Part shown: positions 11,653-23,659 of the stretch, piece by piece
Layout of the letters: each line of letters starts with the position of its first letter
How positions within the stretch are numbered: position 1 is the stretch's first letter
Assembly: GCA_932294295.1 (NCBI GenBank)
Contig: OW028575.1
Location: forward strand, 17,302,058-17,366,057
DNA from: Alitta virens
Lineage: Eukaryota > Annelida > Polychaeta > Phyllodocida > Nereididae
Length of the DNA stretch: 64,000 nucleotides
Direction: 5' to 3'
Notes under the pieces: model-generated
Database searches by the model: none
Told to the model about the DNA's origin: nothing
The model's input: only the letters and a program-made list of their open reading frames with translations
Made by a program: the position numbers and the translations under genes

Positions 11653-14079
11653 AGTGCCAAGTTAATAGTCCTAGCATGGAGTCACTAGAGACTCCATGGT
11701 CCTAGCAATGAGCTGACGCTAAATGAGTCTGTAAGAGGCAGAAATCTCTGGTAATACATATATATATAATATCTATGCAGGCCTATAGATTAATTTGTGG
11801 CTGCTGTCCGTGTTAGAACTTATTTACTGTGCAAAATTGACCTAATTATTCCAATAAGTGTTTCTTTTTTTTGCTTGGAAAAGTGGCACTGAAAAGGGTA
11901 TTTAAATAATCTTCTCATTTTGATAGAAAGGGAGCAATATTATAGGCAGCAGTCAGTCAACAGACCACCCCAATTTACATACCGGTAATCCAGAACTAGG
12001 TGACGTAATATAGCTGTTATTTTGTCTGACCATGGTTCTGGTGGCTCCATGATGTTATAAATGTATTGACAATTTGTAAAAGTTAGGCTGTGTGTACGCG
12101 TCAATGTCGTATCTTATGTATTATATGACACTGATTGACACTGAGAAGTTTGATGGTCTAGTGGTTAGGGTACAGGCCAGCTCCGGAGAGTTCAGAATTC
12201 GAACCCTTGCCTGATAAATCTCTTTGAACTGCCTGCAGTAGCCAAGATCATTTTTAATATCCATAAGCATAGATCAGTTGATAAGCCACGCTCAAGCTAT
12301 TTCATGATTATTTTGTCACGCTTGCAATTATTTCCTATTATGCCATGTGAATGTCAACCGGAAACTTGCATCCCTGGTGAAAATCACTGCCTCTGCCGTC
12401 TGGGCTCCTAATGGCATCTCTCATTACCAATTACATCAAATAATAGAGCAAGAAATGGCGTTTGAAATACCCTTCTTTTTCATTAATCACCATGTAATGT
12501 TGAGAGAAATTGCTATCATGGATGGCCTTGGAAGTTATTTGCTGTTTTCTTGTAAAGCCTGGATCTCACATAGCCGTAAAGTGACAGATAATCCGTGGTT
12601 GATACGTATACCCTAAATTGATGTATTGGCCAAGGATTCTTGACGAAAAAACGTGTGAAAAAGGGGCATGGCTAGGCGTTGACATATGGCTACGTATGCG
12701 TTGGCGTATGCGACATGATATTCACAGATATATCATTGCTTAAAACTTCATTAAGACATCTTTTTGTGTGCTAAATTGGTTATTGAAAATGCTTATTGAA
12801 AATGCTAATTGACAATGCTACTTTCTAATATTTAATTTTGATAGTGATACCAACAATCCATTGGTTTAAAGATATGTAGGCCATACAGCACCAATTGTTT
12901 GACAAGTGTACAATATGTGGGGCTCACTATTTGAACACATGTTACAGATCTATATGTATTTGTCATATTATTGATGTTTCAGTAGTGACTGTCATGTTAA
13001 CAGTTCCTGGTGCTCGTGTGTATGTTCTTGACACATCAGACTCTGTCACAGTTGAGGTGGAGACCGCTGTTCAGGAGGCCCCTCCCCCTTTACAATATAG
13101 TTTAACCTAGGTTAAATAGTCCTAGGTTTAACCCACTATAGCTCATGCATAGGTGACTTTAGGCCTGTCGATGTGATATTATATTGCCTGAAATGATGAC
13201 CAGAATATATACAAAGGCAAACTGTTTATCTCCATATGGAAAGTTTTGTTGGAAAATTGAAGCATTAATTTGAAACCTTGTTGCAGTCCCCATGCTAATC
13301 CAACGAGGACTTTTGAAGAACTACGATAAAATGTAATTCGCAATCGCTGGCCATCAATACAGAGAAGGAAATACTGATAATAAGGAAATCAGTGAAAGGA
13401 GCAGAACGAGGGGTTATTTGTGTCTGTACCCTTTCTAGTTAAACTACAGTTTAGAGCCTGGGCTAAATCATAAATGTAAATAAATTGATTTAGTACATTG
13501 CATTAGGGCCATCTTAGTAGCTTGGAGAGTGAGTCTAATGAGTACTGATACACCACATTTGATGGAAGGCTGTTATAACACGAAGTGATATTGTCATGGA
13601 CTAAGATGCTTTTCTGATTAATTCATAAATTTTTCAAAAACTAATATAGTGTTGTGAATTCATGAGGGGCTCAGCTGGGCATTAAAGGAAAGGGAAAATT
13701 AAGAAAAGATGGTGAGGGACTTCCTTTCGTTATATTGCTTAATATTTCACAAGGCTCCGGAGACATGGGAAGGGAAAAGCACCTTTAAGTAGTAATCGAG
13801 GTAATGGGTCTTCCCACTGTTTGCATATATGACAAATGTCCTTTGAAGTCAGCCTCATGCATTGATGGAAAATTGCTGAAGCCAGTGAATGAAGCAGCCG
13901 CATCGCTACGTGGCATCACCATGTGGCATCTCTATGTGGCATCACCAAGTGCTATCAGGTCATTCATAAACCACCCGGCTTCTGCTCCCATATTATTACA
14001 CGTATTTACATTATTAAAGTTGTACATGGTTTAATGATGACGTATGCTTAATGTTTGACCAGCGTTGGCTATATGTTGG
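11653..14079. other. Kinase intron 1, middle; one tRNA-type SINE head
   Basis: At about 12150-12230 a tRNA-like head is visible: box A-like TGGTCTAGTGGTTAGGGTA and box B-like AATTCGAACCC. An inverted TTTAACCTAGGTTAAA-like palindrome sits at 13100-13130. The remainder shows nothing I can name. Confidence 0.45.
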
Positions 14080-14330
14080 TTCAGCATCAGAGATAGCCTT
14101 GCCTCGGATAACATGCTACGTCAGCTTGACGTTGGCCAAGCGTCACAACGTTGGCCAATGTTGCCACAATTTTGACCTGATCTGGTATGTAATCTGGGTA
14201 TAATTGTGAGAACCCAGGTAGCATTCCAAATCGGCACGACATCGGCTCGACGTCGGCGATGTTTATACGATATTATAACAACAGTGGCCAACATGAAAAC
14301 AATGCTGGGCCGATTTGGAACACTATCAGG
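14080..14330. repeat. Dispersed ACGTTGGCC-type repeat
   Basis: Short repeated phrases GACGTTGGCCAAGCG, AACGTTGGCCAATGTTGCC, and ATCGGCTCGACGTCGGC. Related phrases occur at 16925-16995, 17095-17130, 41430-41465, 42535-42600 and 42735-42805, often after ATAACATGC or ATAGCATGC. It looks like a dispersed family with no coding capacity. Confidence 0.55.
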
Positions 14331-17300
14331 GAATACAGTGGTTAGAATACAACAAATTACAGCCATAATCAGGATCATGCATGTATGGAATATTGATACC
14401 ATTGTCACGCAATACAACTGTATTTATACTGCATTAGAACTGCTGATATTTTGTTGTTAGGCAGATCGGTATGTGGCAGCAGCCAGTTGACATTTGCATT
14501 TTAGCAATTAATGTAATTATAGAGAAAATAATGGAACTGCCACACAAATATTTAGGGTAGATGTAAATTGAAAGATGTAGATCTATATCTATTTTGCAAA
14601 TACACCATATTGTAATGCATTATGTGTGTCTACAGCAATATATATATATATTTATATAAAGCCCTAAAAGCGATATTCTATGGGAGGCACATGTATGCCT
14701 AAATGTAAAGCATTGGTGTGTAAATGTCATTTTATCTATAAATATGTTATTAGACATAATGGCTAACTTCTAAGTATACCGTAACTTATTACTTATAAGA
14801 CATAGTTCGAGACCTGTGCAGTCTGTAGACGATGAAAGATACGGCAGTCAAAATATCCCGGATTTTTGTGGTCAAAAAGATTTTTAGTGTGTCCTTGTAT
14901 CATATATAATGGCAAATAATTCTCACCTGGGGAGGGTTCCCACCACAGTAATTATGTTGCTACATATTTCGTGAGCACATGTGCTCTGTTTATTTACCTT
15001 TATTTAAGTTTTCAAAAAACATGTAATTGGGAATTCGTTCTTAATGGATGCAGCATATCATACCATCTTTATATAGCGACATTCTTAGAAAATTGCATTG
15101 GACTTCAATCAGTGCTGGCCGTTTCATATCGCCCTCCTAAAACAAGATATTTGCAACGGAGTCTGAGATTTTACATCCCACAGGTGATGGGCTGGTGCTG
15201 CAAGGGCATCTGATATATCTCAGGAGTTGAAGTTATCTTGGTAGAGAGTATACTCCACCAAGATCGATATTTTTCCAAATGTTTTGAGAGGATATAGGTA
15301 TATGAGTGCTTCTTCTTCTAACTTATATACTGTTAATTTACCTAGGATTTCATAGGATAACTCGTCTATGTCTTGTGGTGGCACACAGTTCCTTACTTGA
15401 ATAATAAGAGCAATTTATAAAATTATTAATTAGGTTTAATGAAGGTTAGTCATATTCCTCATAGTCGGAGATACCTGCATTTGGTCAGTAGCCGTAAATC
15501 ATTGTAGTTATGAGAAAAAAATTGCCACAGCTCTGCTCGTTCGAAACAGCATAGTTACAAGATGACCAGTGCCATGGGTGGTAATGGAGTAAACAGGTGT
15601 CCAGGAAAAGGTCAATGATAGGAAATTAGTACCTAGAAACATTCTTGTGAGATGGGTCTGGTACCTGTGGTACCTGTGGAGACCGTCATGTGAGGAACTT
15701 ACATATATCATAATGGTCATTTCGTTATTGAAACATGGTCAAACTAAGTATATTGCACTCACACTTGACATGGCAAATTATTCAGCTTACAATCTACATG
15801 ATATGAATCAAGCTGAAAATGTAATACAAAACTTAGATATCAATGGAACAGAAACCTTATAATTGTTCGTGGTGACAGTACACAGATTTTCAAAGAAATA
15901 CAAGATTTAAGGAACTAAAAATTACAAAATATGATCATAAGCCACCTAAATGTCAACATTAAATATACATTTCTACTCTGAGATTTATCATAGGAGGGCG
16001 GAATTCATAAAAAATGCAGAGGGGGGGGGATGGGGGCGTTGACAATTCAAAATGAACTGCAGTAACCCAAAAATGTTTCAATTAAGATGTACTGGGTCAA
16101 GGGGGTCAGGGAGTTTATACCCATGACCCCCCCCCCCCCCCCTGTGGCTCCGCTACTTCATAGCTAACTCTACTTGAATAGTTTTGACATTGTGTATTAG
16201 ATAGCTGTGGTCTAGTGGTTCCTCTGAAGGTCCCATCCTCTATTCTTTTAATTTCTTCTTTGCAATGCCGAGGACTTCTTTATGAGATAAAAATGACCTG
16301 GAAGATGTTATTTGCACTCTGTGTCTATGCTGGGGCAAGTGAAAGACCAGTCCATGAGCCTTGATGATGAGGTAAAGATGTTACATCATCTGTACATGGT
16401 CGTCAAGACTTGTTATGTCATCATTACTTCTGCCCCAGCAGCTGACTAAGCAATAAGACAAGAACAGTGTACCAGCCTTAGCAATAACTCACAATCCATT
16501 CGTGGAAGACATTGTAAATTGTCTTATACAATCAAGACAATTGTCATGTAGTTGTCTGTAATTTGGGCGGATATGCGTCATTCCCAATAAACAGCTAATT
16601 TGGCAATAAGAAATGCTGCACTGACAGCTGATCCCAGCAAATTGCTGGCCAATTGCAGAAGCCATGTAAAACGGTAGATGATATCAGTGACAGCAAATTT
16701 TGAGCACACCACTTGGCCATTGCAGAGGACTCATCCAGAGGGATTGGTTTGTCATCATTCTGCTTGGATGGGCTCTTGGTCACATTTGAGTGTCATCGGC
16801 TTAGCTGCATAGTGCCATGTAACTGTCAGGCATGCTTTATTCATTGTATCTAATATTGTGTACATTAATGAAAAATTACCAGATATTGTTACTCGATAGA
16901 TATCACGCCACACAGGTCCACACTGGTTTGATGTTGGCCCAATGTCGGCCCTGTATTAATTAATCAGCATTAATTGGTCCAATGTTGCCAGAGGTTATTT
17001 CATGTGTTACTGAGTGGTGGTTAAGGCTTGATCAAATCCACTATAGGTCCTGAGTTGAATTACTGTAGCTGAGCACTCGTTATCTTGAAATCATATACCC
17101 AGATAACATGCCAAATCGGCTCAATGTTAATTCCTGAGTGCATTATCAAAATTATTAAATAAATCCATAGGAATTCAATATTAAAGATGTACATTGTATT
17201 TAGGAGGCCACTAATCTAGTACAGAGAGCATATACATTGTACAGTGTCTTTATCACCTGTGCTGCAGTGCAAGGAAAGGCTTTCGTAGCAATGTGCCGTT

Positions 17301-18099
17301 GTTCCTCATATATCAACCACTTAGTGAAAAAGCAAAATTTTTATCTCTCTGTCCACCCAACAGATAATGTGCTCAGGAAGAAACTCCCATGCAAAGAAAT
17401 TATTCCTCTGTCTGACAAATCTAAGACCTACAGTGGCGGATAGAAGTTTTTGCACACCCATTAGATGAACAAGATTGATTTTGCTGGTGCACTTGTTAAG
17501 ATCATAAAACAATCGAAATTATATGAGGTATGCGAACCAACTAGGCTATTTATGTATACATGTACTATACAAAATAACCCAAGAACACATTTATACTGTT
17601 GTATGCGCAGTGAACATGACTACAGCCATTCTGTTGGCAAGACTGTTGTAACGTTCTAATTAGTTTAGCGTGTTCATAATCATGATAATTTTGCTTGAAC
17701 ATGACTATACCAAATGATGAAGTTGGAGGAAATATGGTCCAAGAATCGATTATTAACTGCTTTTGAAGTGCATCCCAGTCGCACCTGCCACTGACAGATA
17801 TAGATACAATATATAGAATCTACATTATCTACATTACATTCTACATGGTTAATGATGATGTGGTGATGCAGCTGTCATTCAAAGATTCCAATAAATGTCT
17901 GTTATGGGACACACATTCCATTAGCGTGTTGGCAACTTGGTATTACAACATTAGTGTGTATGTGATTGAAATGTGATGTGAACTTACTTTAGTTTAGATT
18001 GGTATTTTGCTTATTATAGCAAGGAATAGTAAAATTATATTATATAGCTGTCACATATTAACTGTGTGTAACCGTTTGTTTTTTTTTTGCTATATTTAT
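14331..18099. other. Kinase intron 1; SINE fragment and homopolymer runs
   Basis: A SINE-like segment spans about 16204-16385: TGGTCTAGTGGTTCC, then CTGTGTCTATGCTGGGGCAAGTG. A G run (about 16020-16030) and a C run (about 16126-16142) bound a 120-bp block. No gene found. Confidence 0.4.
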
Positions 18100-18265
18100 A
18101 CAGTGTTGGTGCTGTGGTTATGGCCCTTAATGGGCAGCTTTTAAACTGAAATTCTGATTGGATTCCCGGCTAAGGAGCTGTTTATTAACACAAATACTTA
18201 TCTCATCATTACGCCAGCCTTTGCATATGGCTGCTGGTCCATGTAAGCTGACTGAGCTTCAAACT
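18100..18265 (+). mobile_element. SINE fragment (tail type 2)
   Basis: Ends with CATCATTACGCCAG and CTGGTCCATGTAAGCTGACTGAGCTT-like sequence, the same 3' module as the copies at 45.9 and 61.7 kb. Confidence 0.5.
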
Positions 18266-18284
18266 AAAGCAATAGCATATCACT

Positions 18285-19310
18285 GTGACATATAGCATAA
18301 TATATTATATATATATGTTTTTCAATATAAGATCTATAACTATGCAGATGACAATACACTCTCTTACATTAGCTCTGACAAATGAAATAAAGATAAAGCT
18401 TGAAGAGGATTGCTTAAAAGCGATGGAATGGTTCCAAGCAAACTACATGAAAGCCAACGCAGAACATTTTAATTAATGATGCTTTTTTTTTTTTAGTAAA
18501 AGTGACATAACTAATCAAACCTTGGTGATAAATAACGAGTGCATTAATTAGGTCATCTTGGTCCATAAATGTACTAGGCAAGAATAAACGATGTAAAAAC
18601 ACTATATAACAGCTATATAAGTAGTAACTTTAACTATTGTCCCCTTGTCTGGACGTTCACAGGCAAACTAAACTTAGATAAACTCGAAAATGTAAACAAA
18701 ATAGTTTTAAGATTTGTAGAAAATCCAAATGATATGCCATATGAAGAACTATGTAAAGAAGCAAAGAAATTCACAGTCAACCGAAGATGCATAAAATCAG
18801 CGGCAATACAAATGTACAAAATAACAATAAAGAAGACTTAATAATCTGAGAGCAAATGACACTTCCAAGTATCCCCCAGTTTAACACCATTAAATATGGC
18901 CAAAAAAAAGAAGGTTTAGGTACTATGGAGCAAAGTTATGGGCGCATATCCGGAGTAACATAAGATGCAAAGTCTCACTCAGAAGCGTCAAATCCGCTGT
19001 GACTGACTGGTTACATAATCAAAATGACATTATTATGAATATTTTATTTTTTAAGCTACATCTCATACAAAATACATGTTGAAGTATGACTAGTCAAACT
19101 GCATTTATTTTAAAGATCTGTTTATCCCTCATTTCCAAACAATGAAATATGGCAAAAAAAGTTTGAGGTATTATGGAAGTAAATTGTGGATGCATATACC
19201 AAGTAACATCAGAAACAAAGTATCACTCAGTAGCTTAAAATCCGCTGTGACTAGCTGGCTGAATTCTCAAAATAATACAAATATAAATTGTTTATATCTG
19301 TAGATGTGAC
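18285..19310 (+). pseudogene. Non-LTR retrotransposon (LINE) reverse transcriptase remnant, two C-terminal copies
   Basis: Decayed LINE RT. Catalytic YADDNTLSYIS is encoded at 18341 onward, then after a frameshift KIKLEEDCLKAMEWF and NYMKANAE. Further on: CPLVWTFTGKLNLDKLENVN, LRFVENP and YEELCKEAKKFTVNRR (18637-18790), the typical region after the palm domain. The terminal motif YYGAKLW-x-HI-x-SNIR-x-KVSLRS-x-KSAVT-x-WL occurs at about 18915-19030 and again, diverged, at about 19145-19270. The second copy therefore belongs to a second insertion or duplication. The family resembles jockey/CR1-like LINEs; exact clade not resolved. Confidence 0.8.
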
Positions 19311-21615
19311 AGATTAATCTTGTCAAAATGTATGCATTGAAATATTTAAGAGTCACCTGTGCATTCCACTAAGGTGCTGAACTGTACGATGGAGTGCTTT
19401 ATATGTGTGCTATTATTATTTTTATATACACTATATTGTAGAATAGATTTGTTTTGTAGATTAGTTCTATACTTATACTTTCCAAACTGTATTATTATTG
19501 TGCCTAATAGGTCGTACAGAAGATTCGGCTTGGGTCATATATTTTGTATTGTACATTGACTGTGCCCCGTGATTTAAAATGACTTTAAATAAAATTTAAC
19601 TACTACTATTTCTATAATAATGCTGACTTAAAAAGGTGCTGAACCTAACAATGGAGTGCTACTTATAAGTGTGCTATATCTATTATATATAAAATTTTAC
19701 TGCTACTAACTACTACAATATATATTAGTACAAAAATACAGTTTATCTGGCCTAGTGTCAATCCACTTTCCTCTATTAGCTGATTAGGTTTATATTGAAA
19801 TGGTGTCTGTCTGCGCCCATTAGATTAGCTGGCAATTCTTGCTGTATAGAAGGCATAAATATTGTCCATCTAAGCTCCTAAAAAAACATGTAATAGAGAG
19901 ATTACATTAGAACAACTACAGCGTGGGATTCTTCTTACGAACACAAGGATCCAAATGTTAGATGAAAGTTCTCATCTTATATGTGCTCCTCTTTTAACAT
20001 CGAGTTCTGACAGGGATTTCTGTTTGAAGTTTTTCGCCTCAAGTGAAATAACCTATAGGTGTGGGCTGAAAAAGTAGCTTATGCGCTTCTTATAATGAAT
20101 TGGTGCAACGAAAACTGAGACCTCAGTTTGCTGTGAAACGTAACACACTCGCAGATGTATTGCTTTGCTGCCTGTCTAACATGTAAACAGACGGTAGAAA
20201 AACGCGTGAATGGAGAAACAGTAGCTGAAACACTCACAGCAAACTGTGTCAATAGAACTGCAGTCAGTTGTACTAAACCCTGGCCAGCAATTACCGTATT
20301 GTATTACCTGTAAATGGAAGGAAGCCTGAATAGTGAGGTAAATTACGACATTTGAGAAAAATAAATCTGGGCCAAAAATTGTGATATGGTTTTACCGAGG
20401 TAGTCATAATGTCTCTTAATTAATTAGCTTTAACAGTGAGGCTAACAACAGTACAGCTTGGCCATTAATTGTGATATATTTCTTAGTAGTGAGGTAGTTT
20501 TAAGTCGTGGTTCCACTGTATGTGTACCAATCTTGTGCAGTGGGCTCTGTATAGTACAGTATACAATGGGCTCTGCTGGACAGCGGCTGACCACAAAGTC
20601 GAGTGGACAATAGACCATGTTTAGCCTTAAGCTCCTGTCCAGGTCAAGTAGTGGAGTGACAGTTAGAAGACTGTAGGTCATGCTAAGCGTGTCTCTTGCA
20701 AGACTTCCGTGTCAGCTTTGCTTGATGTCTGTCATTAGTGTTCTGTGAAGCCCTTATCATCCACAAAACTTGTCTTCTTTAATCATTGCCATTGAGATGC
20801 TGCAGTTATTGGGTTAACATGCGGCTGCCTTGCACACCTGTGTGGCTGTCACAAACTGTTGGCATCCTCCAGTCCTCCTCAGCAGCTGAATTAGACGTCA
20901 TGCGATGATGATCTGATGATGATGTTTTTTCAAATCAGCGGATAAAGTCTTACAGAAATGCTGTCTATGTCAGTTTTAAGTGACATCTCATTGTTCTCCT
21001 GAATTGTGAAACGTAGTGTTAATATTATACATAGCATGCACAGTTATGACAATACACAGCATGACATAATATTGACTGTTATGTCAACGTACGAGTGTTT
21101 TCTCAGAAAAAACTTTAACGACCCTAGTGGATAAAACATTTAATTTTGAAATAGATCGTTTGGTTTAGTGGCAGGCAGCAGGGTGTTCAGGTACATTGGT
21201 CTAGCTCAGTCTTGCTTGTGACTGAACATAAGTCATGTGTTATAATGTACAACTCTGTCAAATACTATACCATTGTAATGAATAGTCAGTAGTCAGTGTA
21301 GTCCAGAACTATAGTCATTGGTGTCAGTGAACATCCATGCAAATGATAAGGTGTGGGGTGTAATCTCAGCCAATGGCATTTGTCACCAATTCCCATGCTG
21401 ATTGATTGCCCCCCTAAGTGGCATAACAGATGCTGCAATGGGATGGGACCATAATTTCTCTGCTTTATTAGGATGGGATGAGAAAGTAATCAAGATAAGT
21501 GGAAAATTTAGTCTCAATTACTTTGTTAGCTTCTCTGGTGTGTTGTAAATGTGAAATTAGGTGGTGCTTATTGTATGTTACTGTCGCTTAGGTATTTTTT
21601 TTTATCTTCGAGAGA
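19311..21615. other. Kinase intron 1; LINE 3' flank then unremarkable sequence
   Basis: A phrase containing AAGGTGCTGAAC and ATGGAGTGCT occurs at 19372 and again at 19631, probably LINE 3' UTR duplicated. Sequence from 19.75 to 21.6 kb shows no gene or clear repeat to me. Confidence 0.35.
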
Positions 21616-22421
21616 CTCAAAAGCAGGGTTTGCAAATTTAACCCACCCATCAGGTTTAAACCTGTATTAAACCCGGGTGGGCTAAATTGACATTTTGCCC
21701 AAAGTGGGTTAAACCTGGGTTAAACCCCATAATTTAACTTATATAATCAGCAGTAAAGGTGCAAATATTAAGCAGGAAAGACAAAACAATATTTAACACT
21801 GTACTATTGTTTCTGAAACATAAAACATTGCACAGATGATGCTACACAATATTACGACATAACCAAGATCAATGGTTGTTACCCAATTTGCAATTGTGAA
21901 CACAACATTTCTTGATGGTTCAGCAATTTTTTGGCATTGTTTTTAGCTCTAAAATTATAATCCTTGGAATTCAGCAGACAAGGACATGTAACATAAATGT
22001 TTTTAAAACAAAACAGCATGGTCCTATGTGCTACAGTTTTTTTTTTAAGAATTGAATTCTATGTTTGGAAGTCAGTTTTTGTCAGTTTGTCCAATTATCT
22101 GTAGATCACTAAGTCTCTGTACCATAATTCAGGAATTGCATTCTTCAATTGATACTCATGCCCATAAAGTGTGTAAAGCTCAGTGATAGCCATTAAAGTA
22201 AAGTTTAAGAAAGCAAATCTTCTATTTCTCATTATATTCACTGTTTTATGCATTTCTACTAATTTGGAATCCTATGCGGTGAGCATGTAGGAGGGTTTTG
22301 GCCAGGTTTAACCCACTTTTGCCCAGGATAAACCCATTTTGCCCGGGTTATACCCTGGTTTTACCAGTTGGGGTGGGCAAAATTTAATTAACCCGGGTTA
22401 AAGTCCAACTCTACTAGAAAG
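21616..22421. mobile_element. Non-autonomous TIR element, hAT-like
   Basis: 790-bp element (21624-22413) with long imperfect inverted ends built from GGGTTAAACCTGGGTTAAACC-like motifs. Flanking 8-mers CTCAAAAG and CTAGAAAG match at six of eight bases, the target-duplication length of hAT elements; the left end begins CAGGG. No transposase frame. Superfamily is inference. Confidence 0.5.
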
Positions 22422-22847
22422 TCTTTACATGATGGTTACCAGATAAGTGTGACATATTTGCAGTGTCCGTAGTGGATTAATTGGGAATTACAGCCCATGA
22501 GCCAACCACGCAAGGGCCAACTAATGTCTACTCGACTAATAGAAATTCCAACATACCCAGCCAATAATCTAGTCAGTCTATTAGTGTCAGGAAAAAAAAG
22601 AAGTCTTTCTGCTGGCAGTTCGATTGTATAGATTTTCAGCCAAGCATATAATGTAGAAGACGCTATTTGCTGAACACTCAGGGCAATGGTTATGCCATGG
22701 GATCACTTTTTGCCACACGAGCAGAACTTTCGCATAACATTCTGCCAAATATGTTTAAGTATACAGCTGATGATAAAACTGCTTCAGGTGCTCAATCCAT
22801 GTATATATAAGTTAACATTAATTGGACATTTATAAAATGTCAATAAA

Positions 22848-22858
22848 TACTACTACTA

Positions 22859-22923
<65 letters not shown>

Positions 22924-23016
22924 GCTACTACTACTGCTACTACTACTACTACTACTGCTCCTGCTACTACTACTACTACTACTACTACCACTATAACTAC
23001 TTCTACTACTACTACA

Positions 23017-23104
<88 letters not shown>

Positions 23105-23117
23105 ACTACTACTACTA

Positions 23118-23152
<35 letters not shown>
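22848..23152. repeat. (CTA)n microsatellite, about 300 bp
   Basis: About 100 CTA units with scattered CTG, CCA and TCT variants, 340 bp before kinase exon 2. Poly-T, poly-V and poly-S frames over it are artefacts. Confidence 0.97.
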
Positions 23153-23153
<1 letters not shown>

Positions 23154-23492
23154 AGCTTTCAACTCTGACTCCACGGTAGATTGTGCATTGATATAACTGT
23201 TCTGGATGTTCCTTATAGCTTTCATGATTTTGTCTGGAATGAAGTATGACTGACATAAATTTCGTTGACTTAGGCTGACTAAAATGACGGTTTTTAAAAA
23301 CTGATATGGTGGGAGGGGGAAATCACTCTGTACTACATGACATTGTCCAACAGTTCGCTACTTTTCTAACATTCCAGTCATTACGATTGGATTCTGTTTA
23401 AGTTTCTGAAATTGTACTCAATTTGTACACTCATGCCTTTTTTGTTGAATTGTGACTGATAATATCACTGACCAATACCTTTTTATTTACAG

Positions 23493-23659
23493 GTCCAAGC
23501 AGCTTATCAAAGATGCTGTGCTGGACAATGACTTTCTCAAGAAGTTGGATTCTGTTCAAGTTTCTGAAATTGTGGACTGCATGTATGAACGACGGGTCGG
23601 GTGCGGTCATTACATCATCAGGGAGAATGACTTCGGTCAACATCTTTATGTATCTGCTG
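23493..23659 (+). CDS. PRKG: cGMP-dependent protein kinase, exon 2 (start of cyclic-nucleotide-binding domain A)
   Basis: 167-bp exon bounded by TTTTTATTTACAG| and |GTCAGT. Joined to the previous exon it completes an Arg codon and reads RSKQLIKDAVLDNDFLKKL, then VSEIVDCMYERR, then YIIRENDFGQHLYVSA. This is the N-terminal helical segment and first beta strands of PKG cyclic-nucleotide-binding domain A (high-affinity cGMP site). The spacing of DCMY, IIRE and the F/L-Y-V strand matches PKG family members. It ends with one base of a split codon, completed as Glu by the next exon. The preceding intron is about 17.4 kb. Confidence 0.93.

Noticed and set aside
12150..12230. Functional tRNA gene
   Set aside because: Box A- and box B-like motifs are present but no acceptor stem or anticodon arm can be paired; reads as a SINE head.
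22822..23256. Poly-Thr, poly-Val and poly-Ser open frames
   Set aside because: They are translations of the CTA microsatellite in different frames.
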